Assembly (NCBI RefSeq): GCF_003938605.1 | Contig: NZ_RHWX01000011.1 | Span: forward strand, 62,001-126,000 | Direction of reading: 5' to 3' | DNA length: 64,000 nucleotides | Source: Brevundimonas sp. 357 | Lineage (GTDB): Bacteria > Pseudomonadota > Alphaproteobacteria > Caulobacterales > Caulobacteraceae | Shown: in pieces, positions 37,689 through 46,272 of the stretch | Numbering within the stretch: the stretch's first letter is position 1 | Layout of the letters: each line of letters starts with the position of its first letter | Position numbers and translations under genes: made by a program | Notes under the pieces: generated by a model | What the model saw: only the letters and a program-made list of their open reading frames with translations | What the model was told of the DNA's origin: nothing | Databases searched by the model: none

Positions 37689-39131
37689 CTATCGCGTCGC
37701 GCGCGGCGCGCCGCTGCTTGAGGGATTGTTGCCTTGTTCGGCCACGCCGAGATTTGCAAGCGCGGCCGCGACCAGCGAGGCCTTCGAGCCGTTCGAGCCC
37801 TTGACCATGACCACATCGCCCGGCTGCGCCAGCAGGGCGGCCTCGGCGGCCAGTTCGGCGGCCGTCTGGCGCCATTCTCCGCGCAGCGCAGGCGGCAGGG
37901 CCTCATGCAGCAGGCGCATCTGCGGCCCGGCCGTATGCACCAGGTCCAGCCCGGCGGCGACGATGGCGGGAGCCAGCCCTTCGTGCAGGGTGCGGCTGTG
38001 TTCGCCCAGCTCCAGCATGTCGGTCAGCACCACGACGCGGCGGCCGCCCTGCCCCACCGGCTTGGCGCCCAGGCTGACGAAGCCCGCCTTCATCGACAGC
38101 GGATTGGCGTTGTAGCTCTCGTCGATCAGGGTGAACGTCCCGCCAGGAACTTTGACAGCCTTCATCTGCCCGCGCCCGGCCAGAGGCTGGAAGCCTGCCA
38201 GCGCCTGCAAGGCCGTCTCCAGCGACACGTCCAGCGCTTGCAGCATCAGGATGACGCACAGGCTGTTCAGCCCCCAGTGCACGCCCGACTGGGCCAGGCG
38301 ATATTCGATGCGCTGTCCGTCCAGTTCAGCCGTGACGGTCGCGCCTTCGCTATCGGCGACGAAGTCCAGCAGGCGCGCGTCGCAGCCCGCCGCATGGCCG
38401 AAGGTCCGCACCACGGCCCCGGCCTTTTCCGCGCCCTGACGCACGATGTCGGCATGGGCGTCGGCGGCGTTGACTACGGCGATCCCGCCCGGCGCCAGCC
38501 CCTCGAAGATGGACGCCTTTTCGCGCGCCACGCCCGCCTCGCCGTCAGCGAAGGCTTCGATATGCACCGGCCCGACTGTGGTGACGCAGGCCGCGTGCGG
38601 GCGCACGAAGGCCGACAACGGCCCGATCTCGCCCGGATGGTTCATGCCGATCTCGAACACGGCGCGGTCCGTGCCCTGCGGCATCCGCGCCAGCGTCAGC
38701 GGCACGCCGATATGGTTGTTGTAGCTCTTGATCGAGGCGTGGCTTGATCCCGCCAGATCGAGGCCCGCCTTGATCGCCTGGGTCACGCTGGTCTTGCCGA
38801 CGCTGCCGGTGACGGCGCCGCGCAGACGGGCGCGATCGCGCGCGGCGACGCCCAGCGCCTCCAGCCCCTTCAGGGTGTCGGGCACCAGCACATAGGGCCC
38901 GCCCTCGACCGGCCGGTCGACCAGCGCCACCGTCGCGCCCGCCGCAAAGGCGGCCGCGGCGAACTCATGTCCGTCGCGCGCGCCGTGCAGGGCCAGGAAC
39001 AGGTCGCCCGGCTGGATCTCGCGGCTGTTGTAGGTCAGGCCCGAAACTGATGCGTCGGGTCCATGAAGCCGTCCCCCGGTGGCCGAGGCGATGGCTTCGG
39101 CGGTCCAGAGCGGCGTGTGTGCGTCAGGCAT
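37689..39131 (-). CDS. murF: UDP-MurNAc-tripeptide--D-Ala-D-Ala ligase
   Basis: Adds the D-Ala-D-Ala made by Ddl to complete the pentapeptide. The 480-residue protein has TGSVGKTSVTQAI as the ATP loop, HPGEIGPLSAFVRPHAACVTTVG with the Mur central motif, and IDESYNANPLSMKAG in the C-terminal domain. The N-terminal Mur ligase domain begins LWTAEAIASATGGRL. Its start overlaps the end of murE by 8 bp. Confidence 0.96.
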   Translation of the reverse strand: MPDAHTPLWTAEAIASATGGRLHGPDASVSGLTYNSREIQPGDLFLALHGARDGHEFAAAAFAAGATVALVDRPVEGGPYVLVPDTLKGLEALGVAARDRARLRGAVTGSVGKTSVTQAIKAGLDLAGSSHASIKSYNNHIGVPLTLARMPQGTDRAVFEIGMNHPGEIGPLSAFVRPHAACVTTVGPVHIEAFADGEAGVAREKASIFEGLAPGGIAVVNAADAHADIVRQGAEKAGAVVRTFGHAAGCDARLLDFVADSEGATVTAELDGQRIEYRLAQSGVHWGLNSLCVILMLQALDVSLETALQALAGFQPLAGRGQMKAVKVPGGTFTLIDESYNANPLSMKAGFVSLGAKPVGQGGRRVVVLTDMLELGEHSRTLHEGLAPAIVAAGLDLVHTAGPQMRLLHEALPPALRGEWRQTAAELAAEAALLAQPGDVVMVKGSNGSKASLVAAALANLGVAEQGNNPSSSGAPRATR

Positions 39132-40581
39132 GATCTTTCAGGGCTTCGGTCGCTTCGGCGGCGTCGTCGAAGGGATGCACCACCCCGCCGACGATCTGTC
39201 CCTGTTCATGCCCTTTTCCGGCGATCACGACCACATCTCCTTCACGCATCAGGGAGACGGCGTGACGGATGGCCTCGCGGCGGTCGCCGATCTCCAGCGC
39301 GTCGGGGCAGCCTGCGCGCACCTGGGCGCGGATGGCGGCGGCGTCTTCGGAACGCGGATTGTCGTCGGTGACGATGGCCGTATCGGCCAGACGCCCGGCG
39401 ATCTCGCCCATCAGCGGACGCTTGGCCCGGTCGCGGTCGCCGCCCGCGCCGAAGACGACGATCAGCTTGCCCGTCGCGTGTGGACGCAGGGCGTTCAGCA
39501 CCGTCTCCAGCCCGTCCGGCGTGTGGGCGTAGTCGACATAGACCTCGCCGCCGCGCGCCCCGCCGGGAATGCGTTGCAGGCGGCCCTGCGCACCCTGAAT
39601 CAGCTCCAGCGCCGGGATCACGCGGTCGGGGTCTTCGCCGCCCGCGATGCACAGGCCGGCTGCGACCAGGGCGTTGGACGCCTGAAACGCCCCCGCCAGC
39701 GGCAGCAGGACGTCATGCACCCGCCCGCGCACGTCGAGGGTCAGGCGCTGGCCTTCCGGCGTCGCCCGGCGCGCCAGCAGGGTCAGATCGCGCCCGCGCT
39801 CGCCCACGCCCATCACGCCCAGACCCGCCATGATCGAGGCCGAGGCGAAGGCCGAATAGGCGTCGGAATCCGCGTTCAGAACCGCCGTGCGTCCGCGCGG
39901 CAGCAGGGCCTCGAACAGGCGCATCTTGGCGGCGCGATAGTCCTCCATCGTGCCGTGATAGTCGAGGTGGTCCTGCGTCAGATTGGTGAAGCCCGCCGCC
40001 TTGATCGCCACCCCGTCCAGACGCCGCTGGTCGATGCCGTGGGACGACGCCTCCAGCGCCAGGTGCGTCACCTCCTTGCGGGCCAGTTCGGCCAGCAGGC
40101 GGGCGGCCTCGGCGGCGTCGGGGCTGGTCAGGCCGGGACCGGTCAGGGCGTAGGTTTTGTCGCCCTTCTGGCCGACGACGCCCAGAGTGCCCATGCTGGC
40201 CGACTTCAGGCCGAGCCCTGCCCAGATCTGGCGGCAGAAGTTGGCGACCGAGGTCTTGCCGTTGGTGCCGGTCACGGCGACGCAGGTGCGCGGCTGGGCG
40301 CCGTAGAAGGCGCGCGCGGCGATGGCGTAAGCCCGGTGCACGTCGCCCGACCCGACCAGAACCGGCGCTGCGCCCTCAGGCGTATCGGACGGCGCCAGCA
40401 CGGCGGCCGCGCCCTTGGCCAGCGCCTGCGGAATGAAGGCGCGGCCGTCGGCCTGCGTCCCCGGCAGGGCGACGAACAGGGCGCCGGGCACCACCTGACG
40501 GCTGTCGGCGGTGACGGCGGTGATCTCAGGATCCGAGGCCACGTCGCGGCGCAGCAGTTCGGAAAGGCGCAGTTGGCTCAT
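39124..40581 (-). CDS. murE: UDP-MurNAc-L-Ala-D-Glu--meso-diaminopimelate ligase
   Basis: Adds the third stem-peptide residue. The 485-residue protein has the ATP loop VTGTNGKTSVANF and LEASSHGIDQRRLDG and ends with the C-terminal domain motif DYAHTPDGLE. DNPR, within TDDNPRSEDAAA, is the known signature for meso-diaminopimelate over lysine, so a DAP-type wall is predicted. It overlaps ftsI by 4 bp and murF by 8 bp. Confidence 0.96.
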   Translation of the reverse strand: MSQLRLSELLRRDVASDPEITAVTADSRQVVPGALFVALPGTQADGRAFIPQALAKGAAAVLAPSDTPEGAAPVLVGSGDVHRAYAIAARAFYGAQPRTCVAVTGTNGKTSVANFCRQIWAGLGLKSASMGTLGVVGQKGDKTYALTGPGLTSPDAAEAARLLAELARKEVTHLALEASSHGIDQRRLDGVAIKAAGFTNLTQDHLDYHGTMEDYRAAKMRLFEALLPRGRTAVLNADSDAYSAFASASIMAGLGVMGVGERGRDLTLLARRATPEGQRLTLDVRGRVHDVLLPLAGAFQASNALVAAGLCIAGGEDPDRVIPALELIQGAQGRLQRIPGGARGGEVYVDYAHTPDGLETVLNALRPHATGKLIVVFGAGGDRDRAKRPLMGEIAGRLADTAIVTDDNPRSEDAAAIRAQVRAGCPDALEIGDRREAIRHAVSLMREGDVVVIAGKGHEQGQIVGGVVHPFDDAAEATEALKDHA

Positions 40582-42356
40582 CGGCCGTCGCCCTCCACGT
40601 CCTGGAACTCGGGGATCTTTTCGCCCAGCGCGGTGGACCAGCGGTCGGCCTTGCGCTCGACGCCCAGGAAGCCAGCGATGCGGGCGGCGATGCGGCCCAC
40701 GGCGGGCGCGGCGACATAGCCGCCGGTGCGCGGATAGACGCCCGGCTCGTCCATCAGGACGAAGACGGTGTAGCGCTTGGCGTCCACAGGTCCGTCGGCG
40801 GGGAAGACCCCGGCGAAGGAGCCGACGGCCACCGCCGGGTTGTAGCGGCCGTTGACCAGTTTATTGGCCGAGCCCGTCTTGCCGCCCATGCGCAGACCCG
40901 GCGCATCGGCGAACCGGCCCGAACCGCGCGTGACGTTGCGGCGCATCAGATCAATCATATTGGCCGAGGTTTCCGGCGAAATGACCTGATGCGTCTGGGC
41001 GTTGGGACGGCCGCCCTTGCGCAGCGTCGGCGGCACATAGCGACCGCCGTTCACCAGCGCGCCATAGGCCGACACATACTGGATCGGCGTGACCATGATG
41101 CCGTAGCCGAAGGACAGCGACGCCAGGGTGCTGTCGTCCCACTTGCGCACCTTGGGCGGGGCCGCCGATTCCTTCAGCTCGATCGGGGCGGCGTCCAGCA
41201 GGCCCAGACGGCGGAAGTAGTCGCGCATCACATCGCCGCCCATCTCGACCGCCAGTCGCGAGGTGCCGATGTTGGACGAATGCAGATAGACCTCCTCCAA
41301 CGTCAGCACCTTGTTGGTGGCGTGGAAGTCGGTGATGCGGCGCTTGCCGATCTGCAGGGCCTGAGAGGCGTCGAACAGGGTGTTCATGTCGGCCCGGCCG
41401 GTGTCGATGCCGGCGGCGACGGTGAAGCTCTTGAACACCGAGCCCATCTCATAGTGGGCCGAGACGACGCGGTTCAGCGTGGCCTCTTCCGGCGCGGCGT
41501 TGCGGCGGTTGGCGTCATAGGTCGGCCATGAGGCCATGGCCAGGATCTCGCCGGTCTGCACGTCGGCGACGACGGCGACGGCGCCCTTGGCCTTATGCTC
41601 CTCGGCGGCGATGGCCAGTTCGTTCTCGACCACGCCCTGGACCCGCAGGTCGATCGACAGGGGGAAGTCCTCGCTGGCGGCGCCCGCTGCGCGGATCTCC
41701 TGGTCGAAGGCCAGCTCGGCGCCGGCCACGCCCTGCCCGCCCGTGTCCGAACGACCGATCAGGTGCACGGCCGAGCTGCCCAGCGGATAGACGCGGCGGT
41801 CTTCCGGTTCGAACGTCACCCCGCCCAGGGCCAGGGCGTGGACCGCCCGGCGCTCGGCCGGCGTCAGGCCGTTCAGGGCGATCAGACGACGCTCGCCGCT
41901 CAGCACCCGGTCCAGACGCGCAGCCGAAATGCGCGGCAGGGCGCGGCGCAGCTGGGCCTTGGCGGCCGGAATGTCCCAGACCTCGCGCGGGTCGATATAG
42001 AGGCCGTAGTGGGTGATGTTGGTCGCCAGCAGCTGGCCGTTGCGATCCACCAGATCGGCGCGCGTCAGGGCGCCGGGATTGAAGCCCGCCCCCGCTCCGC
42101 CGCGCGGCGTCAGCAGGGCGGCGTGCGTCGCGCCCAGAGCCAGGCAGGAGAAGACGACGCAGAAGGCCGCCATGATCAGGAAGATGCGGACGCGGGTGTC
42201 TTCTTCCGGGCGCGCATCGGCGCGGGCGCGCTCGAACGAATGCTCCAGGTTCCACACCAGGGAGGCGACCCAGCGCCCCCAGGCCGAGACCGCGCCGCCG
42301 AAGGTCGCCTGCGGACGACCGCGATAGCCCATGCCGTGATGGTCATGCACGCTCAT
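40578..42356 (-). CDS. ftsI: Septal peptidoglycan transpeptidase FtsI (PBP3)
   Basis: The class B penicillin-binding protein that crosslinks septal wall and works with FtsW. The 592-residue product has a short cytoplasmic tail, one membrane segment (FLIMAAFCVVFSCLALGATH), a pedestal domain and a transpeptidase domain. The active-site motifs are SVFK (near 308), SSN in YLHSSNIGTSR and KTG in GGKTGSANK (near 491). The N-terminal tail of about 50 residues is longer than in E. coli, as seen in alphaproteobacteria. It overlaps ftsL and murE by 4 bp each. Confidence 0.95.
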   Translation of the reverse strand: MSVHDHHGMGYRGRPQATFGGAVSAWGRWVASLVWNLEHSFERARADARPEEDTRVRIFLIMAAFCVVFSCLALGATHAALLTPRGGAGAGFNPGALTRADLVDRNGQLLATNITHYGLYIDPREVWDIPAAKAQLRRALPRISAARLDRVLSGERRLIALNGLTPAERRAVHALALGGVTFEPEDRRVYPLGSSAVHLIGRSDTGGQGVAGAELAFDQEIRAAGAASEDFPLSIDLRVQGVVENELAIAAEEHKAKGAVAVVADVQTGEILAMASWPTYDANRRNAAPEEATLNRVVSAHYEMGSVFKSFTVAAGIDTGRADMNTLFDASQALQIGKRRITDFHATNKVLTLEEVYLHSSNIGTSRLAVEMGGDVMRDYFRRLGLLDAAPIELKESAAPPKVRKWDDSTLASLSFGYGIMVTPIQYVSAYGALVNGGRYVPPTLRKGGRPNAQTHQVISPETSANMIDLMRRNVTRGSGRFADAPGLRMGGKTGSANKLVNGRYNPAVAVGSFAGVFPADGPVDAKRYTVFVLMDEPGVYPRTGGYVAAPAVGRIAARIAGFLGVERKADRWSTALGEKIPEFQDVEGDGR

Positions 42357-42739
42357 TGCACGGCCTCCGCAGCAGGGGCCGCAGATGCGGCGGCAGGCTT
42401 TTCAGCCGGCGGCGGCGCGATGGCGGGCAGGGCCGCCTCGCCCGCCTGCTTCTTCACATCGACCGGACCCAGGCCGATCTCGCGCGACAGGGCCTCCAGC
42501 CGCGCGGGCTGCTCCAGGCGCGTGACCTCGGCGCGCAGCAGGCGCACCCGCTCGCGGTTCTCGCGGATGTCGCGCTCCAGGCTGCTGATCTCGGCGCTTT
42601 CGCGGGCGGCGGCCGCCTTGGCGATATAGACCGAGAAGACCAGGGCCAGGACGCAGGCCACGCCGATGATCTCGACGCAGCGCACGCCGCGCACCTTCCA
42701 CTCGAACAGGCGCTTGACGGGGGCGGGCACGGCCATCAT
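42353..42739 (-). CDS. ftsL: Cell division protein FtsL
   Basis: A 128-residue bitopic protein: a basic tail, a membrane helix ([20 protein letters not shown]), then a leucine-heptad coiled coil ([21 protein letters not shown]), followed by a low-complexity Ala/Pro tail. This is the FtsL plan; with FtsQ and FtsB it activates FtsWI. Sequence similarity in this family is weak, so the call depends on topology and on its place between rsmH and ftsI, with 4-bp overlaps on both sides. Confidence 0.9.
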   Translation of the reverse strand: MMAVPAPVKRLFEWKVRGVRCVEIIGVACVLALVFSVYIAKAAAARESAEISSLERDIRENRERVRLLRAEVTRLEQPARLEALSREIGLGPVDVKKQAGEAALPAIAPPPAEKPAAASAAPAAEAVQ

Positions 42740-43698
42740 GCGCCCCTCCCCTTCACCGCGCCCCAGGCCGGCGCGCTGGTGCGAACGCCTGCGCGCAGCT
42801 TGGCCGAGCGAGCGCGGGGGTTGGCGTCCAGTTCGGCCTCGCCCGCCTCGCGCGCGCCCTTGAACAACAGGTCGAAGCTGGGCTTGCGCGTCTCGACCGT
42901 GACCGGCGCATGGCGCGATCCGCCCGGCGCATTGCCCGTGCGCTCGGTCATGAAGGCCTTGACGATGCGGTCTTCCAGCGAATGGAAGGTGACGACCACC
43001 AACCGCCCGCCGGGCGCCAGCGTCGCCTCGGCCGCCTCCAGCCCGCGCTCCAGCTCGCCCAGTTCGTCGTTGACGGCGATGCGCAGGGCCTGAAACACGC
43101 GCGTGGCCGGGTGGATGGCGGCGCCGCGACGTCCGCCCAGAGCCTTCTCCACCACCTCGGCCAGATCGAGGGTGCGGGTGAACGGCTGCTCGACCCGGCG
43201 GCGCAGGATGGCGGTGGCGACCCGGCCCGACTGGCGCTCGTCGCCGTACAGTTTGAAGATATGGGCCAGCGGCCCGTGGTCCCAGGTGTTGACAATGTCG
43301 GCGGCGGTTTCGCCCTCATCCGACATGCGCATGTCCAGCGGCCCGTCGCGCATGAAGGAAAAGCCGCGCTCGGCCTGATCCAGCTGCATGGACGAGACGC
43401 CGATGTCGAAGACGGCGCCGTCCAGCTTGGCCTTGCCGCTCTCCTCAAACGCCTCGGCCAGGCCCGAGAACGGCGTGCGGATCAGTTGGAAGCGATCAGG
43501 GAAGTCGCGCGCCACGGCCTCGGCGAACGGCTGCACCGTCGGATCGCGGTCCAACGCCACCACATCCGCGCCGCGCTCCAGAATGGCGCGGGTATAGCCG
43601 CCCGCGCCGAAGGTGGCGTCGATGACGACATCGCCCGCCTTGGGCACCAGCGCCTCGATCACCTCGGCCAGCAGAACGGGCGCGTGCGGAGAGGTCAT
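42736..43698 (-). CDS. rsmH: 16S rRNA (cytosine-1402-N4)-methyltransferase
   Basis: Methylates C1402 of 16S rRNA at N4. The 320-residue protein has [32 protein letters not shown] (split here as the SAM site DATFGAGG), DRDP and the RsmH segment [15 protein letters not shown]. The ATG at 43698 overlaps the mraZ stop as ATGA, so the two are coupled. Longer in-frame starts run antisense-like through mraZ and are rejected. Gene order mraZ-rsmH-ftsL is the standard head of dcw. Confidence 0.95.
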   Translation of the reverse strand: MTSPHAPVLLAEVIEALVPKAGDVVIDATFGAGGYTRAILERGADVVALDRDPTVQPFAEAVARDFPDRFQLIRTPFSGLAEAFEESGKAKLDGAVFDIGVSSMQLDQAERGFSFMRDGPLDMRMSDEGETAADIVNTWDHGPLAHIFKLYGDERQSGRVATAILRRRVEQPFTRTLDLAEVVEKALGGRRGAAIHPATRVFQALRIAVNDELGELERGLEAAEATLAPGGRLVVVTFHSLEDRIVKAFMTERTGNAPGGSRHAPVTVETRKPSFDLLFKGAREAGEAELDANPRARSAKLRAGVRTSAPAWGAVKGRGA

Positions 43699-44183
43699 GC
43701 CGCCCCTCCCGTCTTCGCCGCCATCGCCTGACCTTGGGCCTGACGCCGCATCTCGCCGAACTGCTTCAGGCCCTCGCGCGCCATGCGGCGCTGCTCGGCG
43801 CGGTGCGCGGCCCACTTGTCCTTATTCCAGATCTGGAAGCGCTCGCCGACGCCATAGATGACGACCGTGTCCGACAGGTCGACCTCGGCGCACAGATGTT
43901 CCGGCAGAGTGATGCGCCCGCCAGAGTCATAGGCCAGCGGCTTCTGCTCGCCGAAGATCGAGGCTTCCAGCGCCGAGCGGTAGGGATCGCCGAAGGGCAG
44001 GCTTTCGATCACCGCGCGGTATTCGGCGAACAGCTTGTCGCCGCCCGCTTCCAGGCAATCGGCTTCGATGGAGGGAAAGCAGAAGACGCCGTGCTCAGCG
44101 CCGTTTTCAGCCGTGCGGAATTCCTGGGGGATCAGGAGACGGCGCTTGCCGTCCAGCTGCTTCTCGTAGGTCGAGAGAAACAC
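43695..44183 (-). CDS. mraZ: Division/cell wall cluster transcriptional repressor MraZ
   Basis: A 162-residue protein with two AbrB/SpoVT-like beta domains ([22 protein letters not shown] at the N-terminus, split as [12 protein letters not shown] and [10 protein letters not shown], and [18 protein letters not shown] further on). E. coli MraZ represses the dcw operon by binding TGGG-type repeats. The start is GTG at 44183 with GGGCAGGG just before it. It is the first gene of the proximal dcw block. Four TGGG repeats lie about 90 to 123 bp upstream. Confidence 0.95.
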   Translation of the reverse strand: MFLSTYEKQLDGKRRLLIPQEFRTAENGAEHGVFCFPSIEADCLEAGGDKLFAEYRAVIESLPFGDPYRSALEASIFGEQKPLAYDSGGRITLPEHLCAEVDLSDTVVIYGVGERFQIWNKDKWAAHRAEQRRMAREGLKQFGEMRRQAQGQAMAAKTGGAA

Positions 44184-44272
44184 GCCCTGCCCAATCGAAC
44201 CCTGCGGCCCGTCCCTGAAATCCGTTGAAGAAAACCCACGCGTCGGGCTTTCAGCCCCTACTCATGAACCAG

Positions 44273-44307
44273 TGGGATAGCATGGGACAGAATGGGTCTC
44301 AATGGGA
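44273..44307. promoter_or_regulatory. Candidate MraZ operator: four TGGG repeats at 10-bp spacing
   Basis: On the plus strand, TGGGA, TGGGA, TGGGT and TGGGA start at 44273, 44283, 44293 and 44303, each exactly 10 bp from the next. E. coli MraZ binds TGGGN direct repeats separated by 5 nt, which is the same 10-bp period. Four repeats is one more than in E. coli. Their position upstream of mraZ supports autoregulation. The core promoter is not clear to me. Confidence 0.7.
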
Positions 44308-44483
44308 TTAGTTGACGCCCTTTAACCTAATTTGCGGTTCGATCAGCGTCGTCAGGACTGTAAAATCAGAACATACACAGAACAAAATGAGTATTCACAG
44401 CCTGTGGACGGGTTCTAACGCCTTGATTTCAACGGAATGGTTAACGGCCAAGCCGATAATGGCGACCTGCGCCTATCTTCACG

Positions 44484-44590
44484 CCGTCATCCTCGGGCTT
44501 GACCCGAGGATCGAGTGAACCGAGCACTCCCACCATCCACCGACGCGCAGACGGACAGCTGGATCCTCGGGTCAAGCCCGAGGATGACGG
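44484..44590. repeat. Dispersed inverted-repeat element, family A, copy 4
   Basis: Arms at 44484-44513 and 44559-44590 (CTCGGGCTTGACCCGAG and its complement, with GGATGACGG flanks) lie between the mraZ promoter region and rnpB. Confidence 0.85.
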
Positions 44591-44630
44591 CGTCAAAGAG
44601 TAAGGATGGCCGTTAGGGCCTTTAAAGAAA

Positions 44631-45011
44631 ACGCCAGACGGCCTGTAAGCCGGGTTCTGTTCCGCCCGAAAGCGGCGACGATCATTCCTCTGGGCCGCCC
44701 ATTGCTGGACGGCTCTCGCGACCTACCCGGACATCTGGGGCGGTGAACCCTGCGGGGCGAGCCCCGCGCGATGTCCCTATTTGGTCTTGCTCCAGGCGGG
44801 GCTTGCCATGCCGTCGACGTTGCCGCCGACGCGGTGGGCTCTTACCCCACCCTTTCACCCTTCCCTGAGCCGAAGCCCAGGCGGTTTGCTTTCTGTGGCG
44901 CTATCCCTCGGGTCGCCCCGGGCGGGCGTTACCCGCCGCCTTTTCACCGTGGAGCCCGGACTTTCCTCGACAGGAGCAAGCCCCCGCCGCGACCGCCCGG
45001 CCGTCTGGCGA
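44631..45011 (-). ncRNA. rnpB: RNase P RNA, bacterial type A
   Basis: The catalytic RNA of RNase P. Read on the minus strand it contains the universal P4-region stretch GAGGAAAGTCCGGGCTCC (near 44953-44972) and ends with ACAGAACCCGGCTTACAGGC (44641-44660). Both are diagnostic. The 5' GCCAGACGGCC and the 3' GGCCGTCTGGC form an 11-bp P1 stem that sets the ends. TTTTC follows the 3' strand, so P1 with this tail likely ends transcription. The protein subunit gene rnpA is not in the window. Confidence 0.95.
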
Positions 45012-45040
45012 GCGCTAGATGCGCGCGATAGGGCGCCGCG

Positions 45041-45802
45041 TCAATCCAGAACGCCCGTCACGCTCTCGACCGAGGCCAGTTGCAGCAGGCCGACCAGACG
45101 CGCCCGCGTCTCGCCGTCGGCCACGCCGTCCACCCGATCCGGCCGCCAGTGGCGCTGGAAGGCCTCGACCGTCAGGCGGGTCTCGTCGTCATAGGCGCCG
45201 CCCGGCTGCACCCCATAGCCCAGCCGGTGCAGGCCCGAGCGCAGGACGATGACGCCCAACCCCTCGTCGCCCGGCGACAGGGGCGCGCCCAGGGCGCCGA
45301 TGCGTTCCGGCGCCGGATCGAACCACAGGCCGTGTCCCGCCTCGGCCAATCGCTTCCACGGGAACAGCTCGCCAGGATCCTGCTTGCGCTCAGGCGCCAT
45401 GTCCGAGTGGCCGATGATGCGGGCGTCGGGGATGGACCAGCGGGTGCGGATATCCGCCGTCAGGGCGATCACCGCCTCGATCTGCGGCTCGGGGAACAGG
45501 CGATAGCCGAACTCATGGCCCGGATTGACGATCTCAATGCCGATGGAGGCGGCGTTGACGTCGGTCTCGCCCTGCCAGGCGCCGCGACCGGCGTGCCAGG
45601 CCCGGCGCTCTTCCGGCACCAGACGCAGGATGGAGCCGTCCTCATCGACGACGTAGTGGGCCGAAACCTTGGCCTCTGGGTCGCGCAAGCGGGCGATCGC
45701 CGCCTCAGCCGTCTCCATGCCGGTATAGTGCAGCACCAGCATGTCCGGCGGGCCGCGCCGGGCGTCGAAGTTCGGGGACGGCGCGTCGGGGTAGACGGTC
45801 AT
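45041..45802 (-). CDS. N-acetylmuramoyl-L-alanine amidase, AmpD-like, with peptidoglycan-binding domain
   Basis: A 253-residue protein with an Amidase_2 domain: the zinc ligands are expected in VLHYTGM and in GHSDMAPERKQDPG, and WHAG and GIEIVNPGH are conserved. A C-terminal PG_binding_1 domain (about 185-240, with GLHRLGYGV and YDDETRLTVEAFQRHW) follows. No signal peptide is visible from the ATG at 45802, so it may be a cytoplasmic AmpD-type recycling enzyme; starts further upstream do not add one either. It probably cleaves the MurNAc-peptide bond. Confidence 0.9.
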   Translation of the reverse strand: MTVYPDAPSPNFDARRGPPDMLVLHYTGMETAEAAIARLRDPEAKVSAHYVVDEDGSILRLVPEERRAWHAGRGAWQGETDVNAASIGIEIVNPGHEFGYRLFPEPQIEAVIALTADIRTRWSIPDARIIGHSDMAPERKQDPGELFPWKRLAEAGHGLWFDPAPERIGALGAPLSPGDEGLGVIVLRSGLHRLGYGVQPGGAYDDETRLTVEAFQRHWRPDRVDGVADGETRARLVGLLQLASVESVTGVLD

Positions 45803-45827
45803 GGCCGAAGGCTCATGAGGCGGGCGA

Positions 45828-46151
45828 TCAACGCCCGTCCTTTTCCCAGCCGTAGGCCACCCAGGTGTCGCCCACCTTCTTGGCGTCAATGACGCCGTCG
45901 TCGCGGCGACGGCGCGCCGTCATGGCGCGACGGGCGCGCAAAGCGAAACCGGCGAAGAAGACCAGCACGCCCGCCACCACGGCGATCATGGCCACGGCGG
46001 CGGCGGTGAAGACGGCCAGAAGCGCGCCGACCGTGACGGCCAGGGCGGTGGCGATCAGGCCCGCGACCCAGACGAAGGGCGCCAGCAGGCCGGAACCGGG
46101 CCGACGGCGCGCATTGAAACCCAGCTGGCCCATCGGGTCGGAGTTGATCAT
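45828..46151 (-). CDS. Small membrane protein, 107 aa
   Basis: Begins MINSDPMGQLGFNARRRPG, then a long hydrophobic span that forms two membrane helices (LLAPFVWVAGLIATALAVTV and, after a short turn, AVAMIAVVAGVLVFFAGFAL). A basic segment RARRAMTARRRRDDG and a conserved-looking end, KKVGDTWVAYGWEKDGR, follow. The family is unknown to me. It is 25 bp upstream of the amidase on the same strand, so they may be cotranscribed. Confidence 0.72.
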   Translation of the reverse strand: MINSDPMGQLGFNARRRPGSGLLAPFVWVAGLIATALAVTVGALLAVFTAAAVAMIAVVAGVLVFFAGFALRARRAMTARRRRDDGVIDAKKVGDTWVAYGWEKDGR

Positions 46152-46272
46152 GAACTCAAAGCCTCTCTCAGCGTCCTGATGAACGCCTGAGGCGCAATGT
46201 CGGTCCATCGACCTGAACGGTCAATGCACTGCGACATCACGCACCAGTCACATTTGTTGTCCCGGCGAAACT

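Larger units (their letters stand above)
44184..44630. other. mraZ upstream region (no gene)
   Basis: This 447-bp gap between mraZ and rnpB holds the TGGG repeats, TTAACC-type sequences at 44332 and 44451 that lack a second CtrA half, and a family A repeat at 44484-44590. Its first 230 bp are AT-richer than the surroundings, as expected of a promoter region. I see no open frame with a ribosome site. Confidence 0.5.

Noticed and set aside
44273..44307. Short regularly spaced repeats as a possible CRISPR remnant
   Set aside because: The unit is only 4-5 bases at a 10-bp period, far below CRISPR repeat and spacer sizes, and there are no cas genes.
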